Assembly: GCA_032054765.1 (NCBI GenBank)
Contig: DAMBSC010000001.1
Location: forward strand, 471,192-535,191
Length of the DNA stretch: 64,000 nt
Origin: DFXE01 sp032054765
Lineage (GTDB): Bacteria > Bacteroidota > Bacteroidia > Bacteroidales > Tannerellaceae
Direction: 5' to 3'
Shown here: positions 1 to 8,609 of the stretch, in pieces
How positions within the stretch are numbered: position 1 is the stretch's first letter
How the letters are laid out: every line of letters begins with the position of its first letter
Made by a program: the position numbers and the translations under genes
Notes under the pieces: generated by a model
What the model was told of the DNA's origin: nothing
Databases searched by the model: none
The model's input: only the letters and a program-made list of their open reading frames with translations

Positions 1-911
1 GTTTCCATCTTTTTTAAGTCAGAGCTTTCTAATGTACTGTCAGGAATTTCATGAAAACGGATCAGGTTTACTCTGCAAGGTATCCCACGTAAAATATCTG
101 ATAACGCAATCGCATGCTGGATACTGTCATTAAAATCTTTGAACACAATATACTCGAAAGAGATTCTTCGTTGATGACTAAAATCATATTCTTTAATAAG
201 AGAAATGATGTTGGTCATTGGGAAAGCTTTTTCGACTGGCATAATAGAAAATCTCTCCTTTGAATTAGGAGAATGAAGACTAATCGCCAGATGGCAACTA
301 CTTTCATTAAGAAAGCGTTTCAACCCCTTAGCCCCTACAGTTGAAACTGTTATTCTTTTAGGACTCCATCCATATCCATAAGAAGCAGTCAGTATTTCAA
401 GAACTTTGAATAATTCATCCGTATTGTCTAAAGGCTCCCCCATTCCCATAAATACAATATTGGTCAATAATTCGCTTTCCGGTAATGATTGTATTTGATT
501 TAACATCTCATTTGCTGTGAGATTGGCGGTAAAGCCTTGTCGTCCGGTCATACAAAAGATACAACTCATTTTACATCCAACTTGTGAAGATACACAAAGG
601 GTTGCCCGATCTTCCGAGGGGATGTAAACAGCCTCTACAAAAGAACACTCTGATACAGGAAAAAGATACTTTATTGTTCCATCCGTTGATTTCATTTGTT
701 CAACTGGAGGTTTTACTCCAACTTCAAAAAGCTCATTAAGCTGAGCTCGTTTGGCAGCAGCAATATTGGTCATTTCGTCAATGGAAGTGATATGTTTTTT
801 ATATAACCAATCTGCTATTTGTTTGGCAGTATAAGCAGGTAAACCAATTTTAGCTGAAACGTCTTTCAGCTCGTCAAGCGTCATCCCCAGTAATTGTTTT
901 TTTGTTCTCAT
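1..911 (-). CDS. rlmN: 23S rRNA (adenine-2503-C2)/tRNA methyltransferase RlmN, 3' end outside window
   Basis: Radical-SAM methyltransferase that makes 2-methyladenosine at A2503 of 23S rRNA and A37 of some tRNAs. About 303 codons are visible, reading from an ATG at 909-911; the C-terminus runs off the left edge. The cluster CKMSCIFC gives the three Fe-S cysteines at about residues 113, 117 and 120. It is followed by FMGMGEPLDN (SAM-binding GGE-type motif), SPKRITVSTVG and LAISLHSP, all typical of RlmN rather than Cfr. The last two conserved functional Cys, near residue 330, should lie outside. A TAACTTTG -7 box and a terminator separate it from the upstream ppiD-like gene, so it probably has its own promoter. 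Confidence 0.95.
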   Translation of the reverse strand, partial: MRTKKQLLGMTLDELKDVSAKIGLPAYTAKQIADWLYKKHITSIDEMTNIAAAKRAQLNELFEVGVKPPVEQMKSTDGTIKYLFPVSECSFVEAVYIPSEDRATLCVSSQVGCKMSCIFCMTGRQGFTANLTANEMLNQIQSLPESELLTNIVFMGMGEPLDNTDELFKVLEILTASYGYGWSPKRITVSTVGAKGLKRFLNESSCHLAISLHSPNSKERFSIMPVEKAFPMTNIISLIKEYDFSHQRRISFEYIVFKDFNDSIQHAIALSDILRGIPCRVNLIRFHEIPDSTLESSDLKKME

Positions 912-939
912 GAAATATGGAGCATTCTATATTATAATA

Positions 940-947
940 CAAAGTTA
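940..947 (-). promoter_or_regulatory. -7 box of the rlmN promoter
   Basis: TAACTTTG on the minus strand matches the Bacteroidetes -7 consensus TAnnTTTG and ends 29 bases upstream of the rlmN ATG. No clear -33 TTTG is seen at the usual distance. Confidence 0.55.
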
Positions 948-950
948 TAA

Positions 951-988
951 AAAAAGCTGCCGTACCTTACTGGATACGACAGCTTTTT
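951..988 (-). terminator. Rho-independent terminator after the PpiD-like gene
   Basis: AAAAAGCTG (951-959) pairs with CAGCTTTTT (980-988), and the stem continues through CGTA/TACG after one mismatch. The T-rich end serves the minus-strand gene that stops at 1029. A second small hairpin, ACCGGTTTCAACCGG, lies just before it at about 1003-1017. Confidence 0.75.
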
Positions 989-1028
989 ATTTTATTTCGA
1001 TTCCGGTTGAAACCGGTTGTTCTAATTT

Positions 1029-3161
1029 TTAATAGAAGCGGATGCGATTGTCTTCGATTTTAGCGTCGTTAATCATAGACTGTATTGCCATATATCCAAA
1101 ACGATATGCATTGCTTGCTTCTATACCACGGATTTGTTCTGCTTCGTTGAATTCTTTTTGATCCTGGTTCTTTTCGTATACCTGGAATACATATACTCCG
1201 TTATTACCGCTTACTGGTGAACTGAGCTGGCCAACGTCGGTTAAAGAAATCATAGCGTTTAACTTAGGTTCAGCACCAATACCTGTGATACGAGGTGTAT
1301 TGAAGGAAACAAACTTAACAGAGTCGATAGATCCTCCCATAGCTTGGGCATAAGCATCTAATGAAGTAAGATTCTTTTCTTTCAGATCTTTTACAATCTG
1401 ATCACCTTTCTTTTGAGCAATTATTTCAGCTTTTAATGTAGGTTCTACTGAAGATAAAGAACGATATCCTTCAGGAATTGTTCCTTGAACTGCAGCAACG
1501 ATAAATTTATCGTCAGCCTCAAAGATTTCAGAAATGCTTCCTTTTTTATTCTGAAATGCCCAACGTATTACCTGACGAGAGTTTTTGACACTTCCAACGT
1601 TCTGATCGGCAGCAGTAACGGTCACATTTGATATTAAATTGTAACCAGCTTCTTTGGCAGCCTCATCCATTTTGTCCATATTTTGATTTTTGGATATGAA
1701 CTGGTTTAGCTCGTTGTATATATTGCTATATGTTTTTGAACTCGGTGAAAGAGTTGTTTGAATATCGGCTACTTTATATTTAGTCACATTTGATGTTTTC
1801 TCTGTTACCTTAATCAATTGTATTCCATACATTGACTTAAATTGGAATATTTTATTCAAGTCAGCAGAGAATATAGCATCTTTAAATTCTTTATTCAAAC
1901 TTCTAATAGCAGCTCTTTCAGTAAGCCAACCAATTTCACCGCCATTTTGAGCTGCATTCTGGTCCATTGAATATTGACCTGCGATTTCTGCAAAATTGCC
2001 ACCGCTGTTCAGTACGGTCATTAAACTGTCCACTAGTTTGTTTTCAGTGCCGGTATCAGGCAACATAATATGACTGACTTTAACAGAGTCGGGAGCTATT
2101 GTTTTGTCCATTAATTTGAACATTTTGTATTGATCGTTTTCAAATACTGGCCCATAAATGTCGTCTACATCAGCATTCGCAACAAATTGTTTCATTTCAG
2201 GAGTCATTTCATTTTCTCCAATAAAAGCATCTTCATAAGGAATTTCTGAATTTTCATTAACCAGTTCGGCTACTTGAGTGGTTGTTGCTAATTCATTTTT
2301 TAACGCATCGATATCACTTTGTGCTTTTGCATAATCTTCTTCACTTGGCTTAATATCTACAGCTATATATTTGATAACTTTACTTTCTCTTTGTTTGTAT
2401 GTTTCCTTACGTTGGTCATACAATTTTTCAAGTTCACCTTTACTTACTGTGATGGTAGAATCAGGTATGGTTGAATATGATTGCATAGTATAAGATATAT
2501 TCGCACTTACAGCAGACTCATCGAAGGATGCTTTTGCATCAATCGTATTTGCAACGATAGCCTTACCTAAGAGAGTTGCATATTTTTGCTCCATACGTTG
2601 AAGCTTAATATTCTTTTCCATGAATAACCAGTAGTTTCTGTATCTTAACAGTTCTGCCTGCTGTTCTGGAGGATAATTGGCTATATTATCATCATCAATT
2701 GCTTTCAAGAAATTAAGCAACTGCGTTTTATCAAATGCTCCGGTCTGTGGATTATGAAACATCTGATTCTGCTGTAGCATTGGAGATATATTTTCACCTT
2801 GAACCATGTCAAACAATTCTTCAGGACTTACTTCCATTCCTATCTTTTCCATTGCTTCAGATATAACGATTTCCTGAACCATGCCATCAAATACAGATTG
2901 GCGCAGTTGTGTTGACATTTCTTCCGGAAGATTAGTGGAACCTGTTTGCATTTTGTAGATCTCCGACATCTCATCAATTCGCATTTGATAATCCTGAATG
3001 TTAATAGATGTACCATTTATTTCAGCTATTTTCTCCTGACTTTGTCTGAAATAAGTAGAACCTGAGTTCAAGAAGTCACCAATGATAAAAGCGAACAAAG
3101 CTATACCTACCACAATTACTAATAATCCAGCCTTGTTCCTGATCTTTTCAAGCGTAGCCAT
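1029..3161 (-). CDS. PpiD/SurA-like periplasmic peptidyl-prolyl isomerase, membrane anchored
   Basis: A 710-residue foldase with one N-terminal membrane anchor (about residues 12-30, AGLLVIVVGIALFAFIIG). A SurA_N-like region (about 45-200) follows, and then a parvulin PPIC domain at about 345-455 containing KVSHIMLP and NGGEIGWL. It probably assists folding of outer-membrane proteins in the periplasm. It is the penultimate gene of a minus-strand envelope cluster (LptC, CNNM/CBS protein), about 96 bases downstream of the CBS gene. A terminator follows it. The long C-terminal region after the PPIC domain resembles PpiD and shows no catalytic motif. Substrates cannot be told from sequence. Confidence 0.88.
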   Translation of the reverse strand: MATLEKIRNKAGLLVIVVGIALFAFIIGDFLNSGSTYFRQSQEKIAEINGTSINIQDYQMRIDEMSEIYKMQTGSTNLPEEMSTQLRQSVFDGMVQEIVISEAMEKIGMEVSPEELFDMVQGENISPMLQQNQMFHNPQTGAFDKTQLLNFLKAIDDDNIANYPPEQQAELLRYRNYWLFMEKNIKLQRMEQKYATLLGKAIVANTIDAKASFDESAVSANISYTMQSYSTIPDSTITVSKGELEKLYDQRKETYKQRESKVIKYIAVDIKPSEEDYAKAQSDIDALKNELATTTQVAELVNENSEIPYEDAFIGENEMTPEMKQFVANADVDDIYGPVFENDQYKMFKLMDKTIAPDSVKVSHIMLPDTGTENKLVDSLMTVLNSGGNFAEIAGQYSMDQNAAQNGGEIGWLTERAAIRSLNKEFKDAIFSADLNKIFQFKSMYGIQLIKVTEKTSNVTKYKVADIQTTLSPSSKTYSNIYNELNQFISKNQNMDKMDEAAKEAGYNLISNVTVTAADQNVGSVKNSRQVIRWAFQNKKGSISEIFEADDKFIVAAVQGTIPEGYRSLSSVEPTLKAEIIAQKKGDQIVKDLKEKNLTSLDAYAQAMGGSIDSVKFVSFNTPRITGIGAEPKLNAMISLTDVGQLSSPVSGNNGVYVFQVYEKNQDQKEFNEAEQIRGIEASNAYRFGYMAIQSMINDAKIEDNRIRFY

Positions 3162-3257
3162 TTATCTTTTTCTATTTTATAAAGTTTATATTAACAGTTT
3201 AAGGGCACGAAGATACGAAAAAAAGGTTTTCACGCATCTTTTCTCCTCTTTTTTTTG

Positions 3258-4517
3258 TTATTCACCTACTTTCATTCTAACAAGTTCAATTTTAGTAGCG
3301 CTCATTTTTATTATTTTGAAAGTATATTTGCCAATAACTATGTTTTCATTTACTTTTGGGAAATTTTTATATTCATGTAAAATGTATCCGGCAACAGTGA
3401 CATAGTCATCAGATTCGGGTAGATCAAGCCCAAAAGTTTCATTTAAAATATCGATTTCCAAACGCCCGGATAGTAAGAATTCGTTTTCTGCTATTTGTTT
3501 TGCTGTATGAGATTTAGTATCATACTCATCTTCAATTTCTCCAAATATTTCTTCTACGATGTCTTCCAGAGTGACAATTCCTGCTGTTCCACCAAACTCA
3601 TCAACTACCACTGCCAAACTTTTCTTTTCCTGCATTAGAAACCTCATAAGTTTATTAGCCGGCATGGTTTCAGGTACAATAGAGACGCTTTGTATATATT
3701 GGGTCCAATCATCAGGATTCTTAAAAAGTTCAGAAGAGTGAAGATAACCAATAATATCGTCTATACTTTCATTATATATCACAACTTTTGAAAGTCCTGT
3801 CTCAATAAATTTGGATTTAAGTTCATCTATTGTAGCCTCGGTATCGCAGGCAATAATCTCTGTTCTTGGAACAATACAATCGCGTAAACGAACATTTGAG
3901 AAATCCAGAGCATTTTTAAATATTTTTACTTCTGTTTCTATATCCGGACGCTGTCCATCTTCTATATTTTGTTGGAGAAAAGTATCCAGATCCGCTTTCC
4001 CTGGGGTTTGATCGGAAAATATTTTTAGATTTTTTACTCCTGTTAATTTTAAAATCCCAAAAGATAATAGACTGAATATTTTGGTTATTGGGTAGAGTAG
4101 AATATAACAAATATATAATGGAATTGCGAATATATTTAATGAGAAATCAGGATTCAATCTAAAGATAATACCAGGAATAAATTCTCCAACAAGTAAAATT
4201 AGTATTGTGGAAATAATCGATAAGACAAGAATAATCAATCCATCATCTGTTATGAAGTGGGTTAAATAAGGTTCTGTCAAAAAAGCTATTTGAAGACTAA
4301 ATACTATAAGTGCAATTAGATTTCCAGTCTGTAAAGTGGAAACAAACTGATAGGGATTTCTGTAAAAAATGTCCAATATTTTACTGGAAAGACTCTGTGT
4401 CTTCTTGTTTAGTTCATGGCGAAATTTATTAGAGGAGATAAAAGCAATCCTCATTCCTGAAAAAAAAGCAGAAATTACTAATGAGAGAATAATTAGTATG
4501 TATGCTAATGTATTCAT
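3258..4517 (-). CDS. CNNM (DUF21)/CBS-pair/CorC_HlyC membrane protein, hemolysin C or GldE type
   Basis: A 419-residue protein with an N-terminal DUF21/CNNM membrane domain of about four segments (residues 1-160), a CBS pair (about 205-325, with RDCIVPRTEI and VVDEFGGTAGIVTLEDIVEEIFG) and a C-terminal CorC_HlyC domain (about 335-415). This is the order of the CorC/HlyC family linked to Mg2+/Co2+ efflux; in Bacteroidetes the relatives are often named GldE. The start codon overlaps the lptC stop by four bases, so the two are translationally coupled. No gliding genes lie nearby, so I do not assign gldE. Confidence 0.87.
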   Translation of the reverse strand: MNTLAYILIILSLVISAFFSGMRIAFISSNKFRHELNKKTQSLSSKILDIFYRNPYQFVSTLQTGNLIALIVFSLQIAFLTEPYLTHFITDDGLIILVLSIISTILILLVGEFIPGIIFRLNPDFSLNIFAIPLYICYILLYPITKIFSLLSFGILKLTGVKNLKIFSDQTPGKADLDTFLQQNIEDGQRPDIETEVKIFKNALDFSNVRLRDCIVPRTEIIACDTEATIDELKSKFIETGLSKVVIYNESIDDIIGYLHSSELFKNPDDWTQYIQSVSIVPETMPANKLMRFLMQEKKSLAVVVDEFGGTAGIVTLEDIVEEIFGEIEDEYDTKSHTAKQIAENEFLLSGRLEIDILNETFGLDLPESDDYVTVAGYILHEYKNFPKVNENIVIGKYTFKIIKMSATKIELVRMKVGE

Positions 4518-5161
4518 TCTTCAGGGCTAACCTCTTCGGTGCTTATTTCTTCTTCAATCTGTGTGGAGTCTCTGGGTGTTTCTGATACAGGGAAAATACC
4601 AGTAGAGTTGAAGATTTTATACTTTGTCATATTTTGGTTCGATTCAAAGCCAATCCCTGTAATAACTTGATCCTTTTGTTCAATACGAATAAATTGATCG
4701 GAATATATCTTTTCTTCTTTTTGATCCCAGTAAAGAAGGGATGTTTCGAAATATTCGCCTTCGGTGTTCTTTATTTCGACATTTCCTATTAGTTTCCAGA
4801 GTCCTTTCTTTTCATAATGATAAGCTGTGTCTGCTTTTACAGTTGCTTCGGCATTAAATAATGAATCAAATTTTTCTAAATAAATACCTTCTGGGAAATA
4901 CCAGTACGGTTCTTGTGCTTTACTAAACATCAGCCATTCTTTCGCTTCTGCTTTATAACGGGTAATTCCCGAGTCAGAAATAAGACTGGAAACATCAGTT
5001 GTCTTCATCGTAAAAGTAGTTTCAGGGTCAAAAGTTACTTCTACGGTCTCCTTGTTTTCTTTTGTGCAAGAGCCAGATAACAAAAGAAGCATAACAATTA
5101 CCAGTGGGGTAATTGTTATGCCTTGTTTATCCGTTTTACGATGAAAACGATTGTTTATCAT
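4514..5161 (-). CDS. lptC: LPS export ABC transporter periplasmic protein LptC
   Basis: A 215-residue protein with one hydrophobic N-terminal segment (about 16-33, ending LLLLSGSC, possibly a lipid-attached Cys). A beta-jellyroll LptC-like region follows, with the pattern KAEAKEWLMFSKA...YWYFPEGIYLEKFD, typical of Bacteroidetes LptC. It would pass lipopolysaccharide from the inner-membrane LptBFG complex to LptA. The start lies one base after the upstream TPR gene's stop, and the end overlaps the CNNM/CBS gene by four bases, so all three are probably co-transcribed. The C-terminal tail is acidic and low-complexity. Confidence 0.85.
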   Translation of the reverse strand: MINNRFHRKTDKQGITITPLVIVMLLLLSGSCTKENKETVEVTFDPETTFTMKTTDVSSLISDSGITRYKAEAKEWLMFSKAQEPYWYFPEGIYLEKFDSLFNAEATVKADTAYHYEKKGLWKLIGNVEIKNTEGEYFETSLLYWDQKEEKIYSDQFIRIEQKDQVITGIGFESNQNMTKYKIFNSTGIFPVSETPRDSTQIEEEISTEEVSPEE

Positions 5162-5162
5162 T

Positions 5163-6527
5163 TTATCTGATAGTTGTACGCTCGCCTATCCATCCTCCCA
5201 CAGTAATAGACTTTCCTTTTTCCAGATCGGGATGCATGAATATATCTTCTGAAGAGGGGAAATATGCGCGATACGTGTTAATCAATGGAGCAACTTCTGA
5301 AGCTACACTTGGGTCAACCTGTCTTGCTCTTTCAAATTTATCAACAGCAGCATAGTAAACAGTTTTCCGTAATACTGCATCATTAGGATATACACTATTG
5401 GCTGTTTTTGCATACATCTGTCCAATTAGTATATAAGGTTTTCCGTAATTAGGATTTACCTCTATAGCTTTTTGACTATATTGTCTTGCTTTTGAATAGT
5501 TGTTCTGTTCGTATAGCATCATAGCTATCATATAGTAATCTTCTGCTTTTGTATTAGCATCTGTTTCCATATTTGCCGCTTCTTCAAGAAAAGATATTGC
5601 TGTGTCATAATCTTTTTTCTTTATCGCTTGGGCAGCAAGTCCCATTGCCGATTCAGAAGTTGGTTCCAGTTTATGAGCATACTCGGCAGCCGCAAAATAA
5701 GCTTCGATTTCATTACAACGCATTCTTCTCAATAAGGTTATTGTTTCTTTCAAGAATGCCAAATCATCTTTGTTTTGTTCGATTCTTTCACCATACAGTC
5801 TTTGCAATGTTTCACAATCAGCAGCTCCACTGATAGCAAAACCTTCATCTAAAGCTGCTTTTGATGGCTGAAGTGAAGCCAATTCCTTTTCATTGTTTGC
5901 AGCAGTTGCGGCAGCAATCTGAGCATCCATTATGGCTGAAGCTTTTAGATAGTCCTGAATATATGTTTCTTTATGATTTTCATCATTAATCAAAAGACGG
6001 TTAGAAGCCAACATGTAATAAGCAACAGCTAATGCTTCTGTTTTATTTCCATATTCATTCACAACTTCTTTTAGCCAACCATACAGCTTTTGTGCATCAA
6101 TATCTTCACCTTTTAGTCTTACATAATCCTGGGCTTTACGAGATATGATCCAGTCTTTGCCATATCTGTTATCATTGCCGAAATACTTGATACGTTTGTC
6201 ATATACGGCCATTAAGTCATTGATCAATTGTTCTCTTTTGGCAGGATCTTTTTCGTTCTCTATCTGCCAGTTTACAATACGTACACCATACAGGTAAATA
6301 TCCTTTGTTGCCGCAGGACATTCTTCGTAGGCAATTTTCCAATACTCATAGGCGTCTTTAAAGTTACCGCTTTTGGCGTAGGGCGTGAACAAGCTAATAT
6401 TGGTGATACAACGAACACTATCTTCTCCAGATCCGAATTGTGTGCCGGTATCAACCCCTTTTTGCGCGTATGCACCGGATAATCCTATCAGACATCCGAT
6501 TGCAAGTAAAAAAACTTTGGTTTTCAT
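5163..6527 (-). CDS. Exported TPR-repeat protein
   Basis: A 454-residue protein with a signal peptide (MKTKVFLLAIGCLIGLSGAYAQ). Tetratricopeptide-like helices fill the rest, clearest at about 295-385 (AIKKKDYDTAISFLEEAAN, YSKARQYSQKAIEVNPNYGKPY). It sits between an outer-membrane beta-barrel gene and lptC on the same strand with almost no spacing, which suggests a periplasmic scaffold or assembly role in the envelope. No catalytic motif is seen. The family is common in Bacteroidales but I know of no defined function. Confidence 0.8.
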   Translation of the reverse strand: MKTKVFLLAIGCLIGLSGAYAQKGVDTGTQFGSGEDSVRCITNISLFTPYAKSGNFKDAYEYWKIAYEECPAATKDIYLYGVRIVNWQIENEKDPAKREQLINDLMAVYDKRIKYFGNDNRYGKDWIISRKAQDYVRLKGEDIDAQKLYGWLKEVVNEYGNKTEALAVAYYMLASNRLLINDENHKETYIQDYLKASAIMDAQIAAATAANNEKELASLQPSKAALDEGFAISGAADCETLQRLYGERIEQNKDDLAFLKETITLLRRMRCNEIEAYFAAAEYAHKLEPTSESAMGLAAQAIKKKDYDTAISFLEEAANMETDANTKAEDYYMIAMMLYEQNNYSKARQYSQKAIEVNPNYGKPYILIGQMYAKTANSVYPNDAVLRKTVYYAAVDKFERARQVDPSVASEVAPLINTYRAYFPSSEDIFMHPDLEKGKSITVGGWIGERTTIR

Positions 6528-6562
6528 ATCTATTTTAAATGTTATGTTTGCAACAAGTTAAA

Positions 6563-7822
6563 TTAATCTACTTTTCGTATCCTGAACCATAGTTCATTAA
6601 ATGTATAATTAACTGTAAACCGGAAATATTGTTCATCGATTAGCGCTCTTGTTTCTGGCTTGATCTTTACGTACTCGAATGATACATTCACTAAAGAACG
6701 GTTATCAATTAATGGTAATCCCAATCCAATGCTTACTCCATATTCGTTATAACTTGACTCATCTATTTTAAGATAAGAGTTGCTATAATGAGCACCTGCA
6801 CGGTATTTAATCCTGCTAAAGTAAGATCGGTCCATATAACCGGGGATAAACTCTGTTCCCGCCGCTACACGAATCCGGTTTTTCAAATCTCCTTTTTTGT
6901 CTAAGAAACGGGCTTTACCCCAATTCTCATACAAAAAATCTGCAGCCAATGTTAATTTATTTTGTTTAACATACGAGACACCGGTACCGATTGAATGTGG
7001 TATGTCAAACGCCTGATTAGTGATCGTGTCAGCAGTCGACTCTACTGGACTCCCACCTGCTGTTGTCAGGTATTCAGTATTGTATAAGGTTGCATTCAGC
7101 TTTTTCGAAGGAGAATATGCAGCACCAAATACGAGATTTTCAGAAGCACTAAGCGGATGTGTATATTGCAATCCAAAGCTTAGCTTAACATCCCTGACCT
7201 GAATCCTTTGTCGACGTGCAGATATATATGTATCAACCGTCCCATAAGGAGTTACAGTCATGTTATGATCAATATTTCCGAAAAGATAACCAACATTGGC
7301 TCCAACTGAAAGACGCTTCTTCCATATATCTATAGACACGCCTCCGTACAATTCGTTTAATCCGCCTTTGCCAATATATCGATTTGCATAATTTATACCT
7401 TCCTGTATTACTTCTGCACCATAGTCATAACCTACATAGGAATAAGGAAGTATACCAACACTTAACGCAATCCGGCGATGTACGGGAAATTGTAAAGCAA
7501 TATATTCAATATTACCATTTACCTGATGTTGCTTGTTAATTCCATCATTAAACCAGGATACTTGTCCGGCGATCCCAAAATCAAACAAAAATGTTAGTGA
7601 ATCCATGCTCGTATACGATGCAGGATTCAATGGATTGATTTGTTTGTTTGAACGCATTCCATAACCTATACCTCCCATTGCCCGACCAGCTCCAAAAGAA
7701 CGATCGGCTAATTCACCATAACCACGTCTTGTATAGGGTGAGTTAGTGTTGTTCTGCGCAAGCATAGCCAATGGTATTATTACCAGAAGGCTAGCTACAA
7801 CTACTCTCTTTATATTCAACAT
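6563..7822 (-). CDS. Outer-membrane beta-barrel protein of unknown function
   Basis: A 419-residue protein with a signal peptide (cleavage likely after LAMLAQ). The mature part begins NNTNSPYTRRGYGEL, a pattern found at the start of Bacteroidetes porin-like barrels related to FadL/OmpP1. Alternating amphipathic strands continue to the C-terminus, which ends with the aromatic pattern FRFTVNYTFNELWFRIRKVD. The first 32 bases overlap the end of coaX in another frame. It probably forms a transport barrel with the downstream TPR protein as partner (inference). The substrate is unknown. Confidence 0.75.
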   Translation of the reverse strand: MLNIKRVVVASLLVIIPLAMLAQNNTNSPYTRRGYGELADRSFGAGRAMGGIGYGMRSNKQINPLNPASYTSMDSLTFLFDFGIAGQVSWFNDGINKQHQVNGNIEYIALQFPVHRRIALSVGILPYSYVGYDYGAEVIQEGINYANRYIGKGGLNELYGGVSIDIWKKRLSVGANVGYLFGNIDHNMTVTPYGTVDTYISARRQRIQVRDVKLSFGLQYTHPLSASENLVFGAAYSPSKKLNATLYNTEYLTTAGGSPVESTADTITNQAFDIPHSIGTGVSYVKQNKLTLAADFLYENWGKARFLDKKGDLKNRIRVAAGTEFIPGYMDRSYFSRIKYRAGAHYSNSYLKIDESSYNEYGVSIGLGLPLIDNRSLVNVSFEYVKIKPETRALIDEQYFRFTVNYTFNELWFRIRKVD

Positions 7823-8537
7823 TATACTCTAAGATTCTATTTAATCCTACCAACACTAAATTGATGTTTGCAAAGATGAGGTTTTTTAGTCGTCCTGCAA
7901 AATAATTCGAATGACCGCCTGTTAAAAAAACCAAAAGGTTAGGATATTTTTGACGTAAATCATTGATATAACCATCCATTTCATAACTAATCCCATTAAC
8001 AACACCCGCTTGAATAGCAGTTTCCGTACTTGTTCCAATCAGGGGGGGATTGTTGATTTCTTTTACTAAAGGTAGTTTTTTTGTAAAATGATTAAGGGCT
8101 TTAAAACGCGTTTCCATACCTGGTGAGATATTACCTCCCCAATACGTATCAGGAGCTTCAAAGAATTCGTAAGTGATTGCTGTTCCGGCATCAATAACAA
8201 GTAAATCTTTCCCTGGTTGCAGATAGTTTGCTCCAATAACTGCAGCCAAGCGATCTTTTCCTAATGTATGCGGTGTTTCATATTTTATTTTTATAGGAAC
8301 AAGTGTCTGTTCATTAAGAAATATAAAAGAAGCAAGTTGTTCTTTTAAAAATAATACAATATCAACATCTCTTTCTATAACAGTAGACATAATACCAAAT
8401 GTTGGCTTATATGTATTCAGGAGATCTTGAATGATTTGGATAGTTAAAATATCGTATATAAAAGACATTACAAGATGTTCCTTGTCGAAGAGCGCGATTT
8501 TTGTAGTTGTATTTCCTTGTTCTATAATAAGATTCAC
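7791..8537 (-). CDS. coaX: Type III pantothenate kinase
   Basis: Phosphorylates pantothenate in the first step of coenzyme A synthesis. The 248 residues show the ASKHA-fold motifs: EQGNTTTKIALF at the N-terminus (the first acidic residue, usually D in DxGNT, is E here), GKDRLAAVIGA, DAGTAITYE, GGNISPGMETRF and the late FLTGG. The start is GTG at 8535-8537, with AGG just before it. Its 3' end overlaps the barrel-protein gene by 32 bases. Family length is usual at about 245-260 residues. Confidence 0.93.
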   Translation of the reverse strand: MNLIIEQGNTTTKIALFDKEHLVMSFIYDILTIQIIQDLLNTYKPTFGIMSTVIERDVDIVLFLKEQLASFIFLNEQTLVPIKIKYETPHTLGKDRLAAVIGANYLQPGKDLLVIDAGTAITYEFFEAPDTYWGGNISPGMETRFKALNHFTKKLPLVKEINNPPLIGTSTETAIQAGVVNGISYEMDGYINDLRQKYPNLLVFLTGGHSNYFAGRLKNLIFANINLVLVGLNRILEYNVEYKESSCS

Positions 8538-8609
8538 CTGCGTTTATTTACTCATTTCTTGCAAAGAAAGATAAAAAGGATGGATCAAGCAAACAAAGAA
8601 TAATCTTTT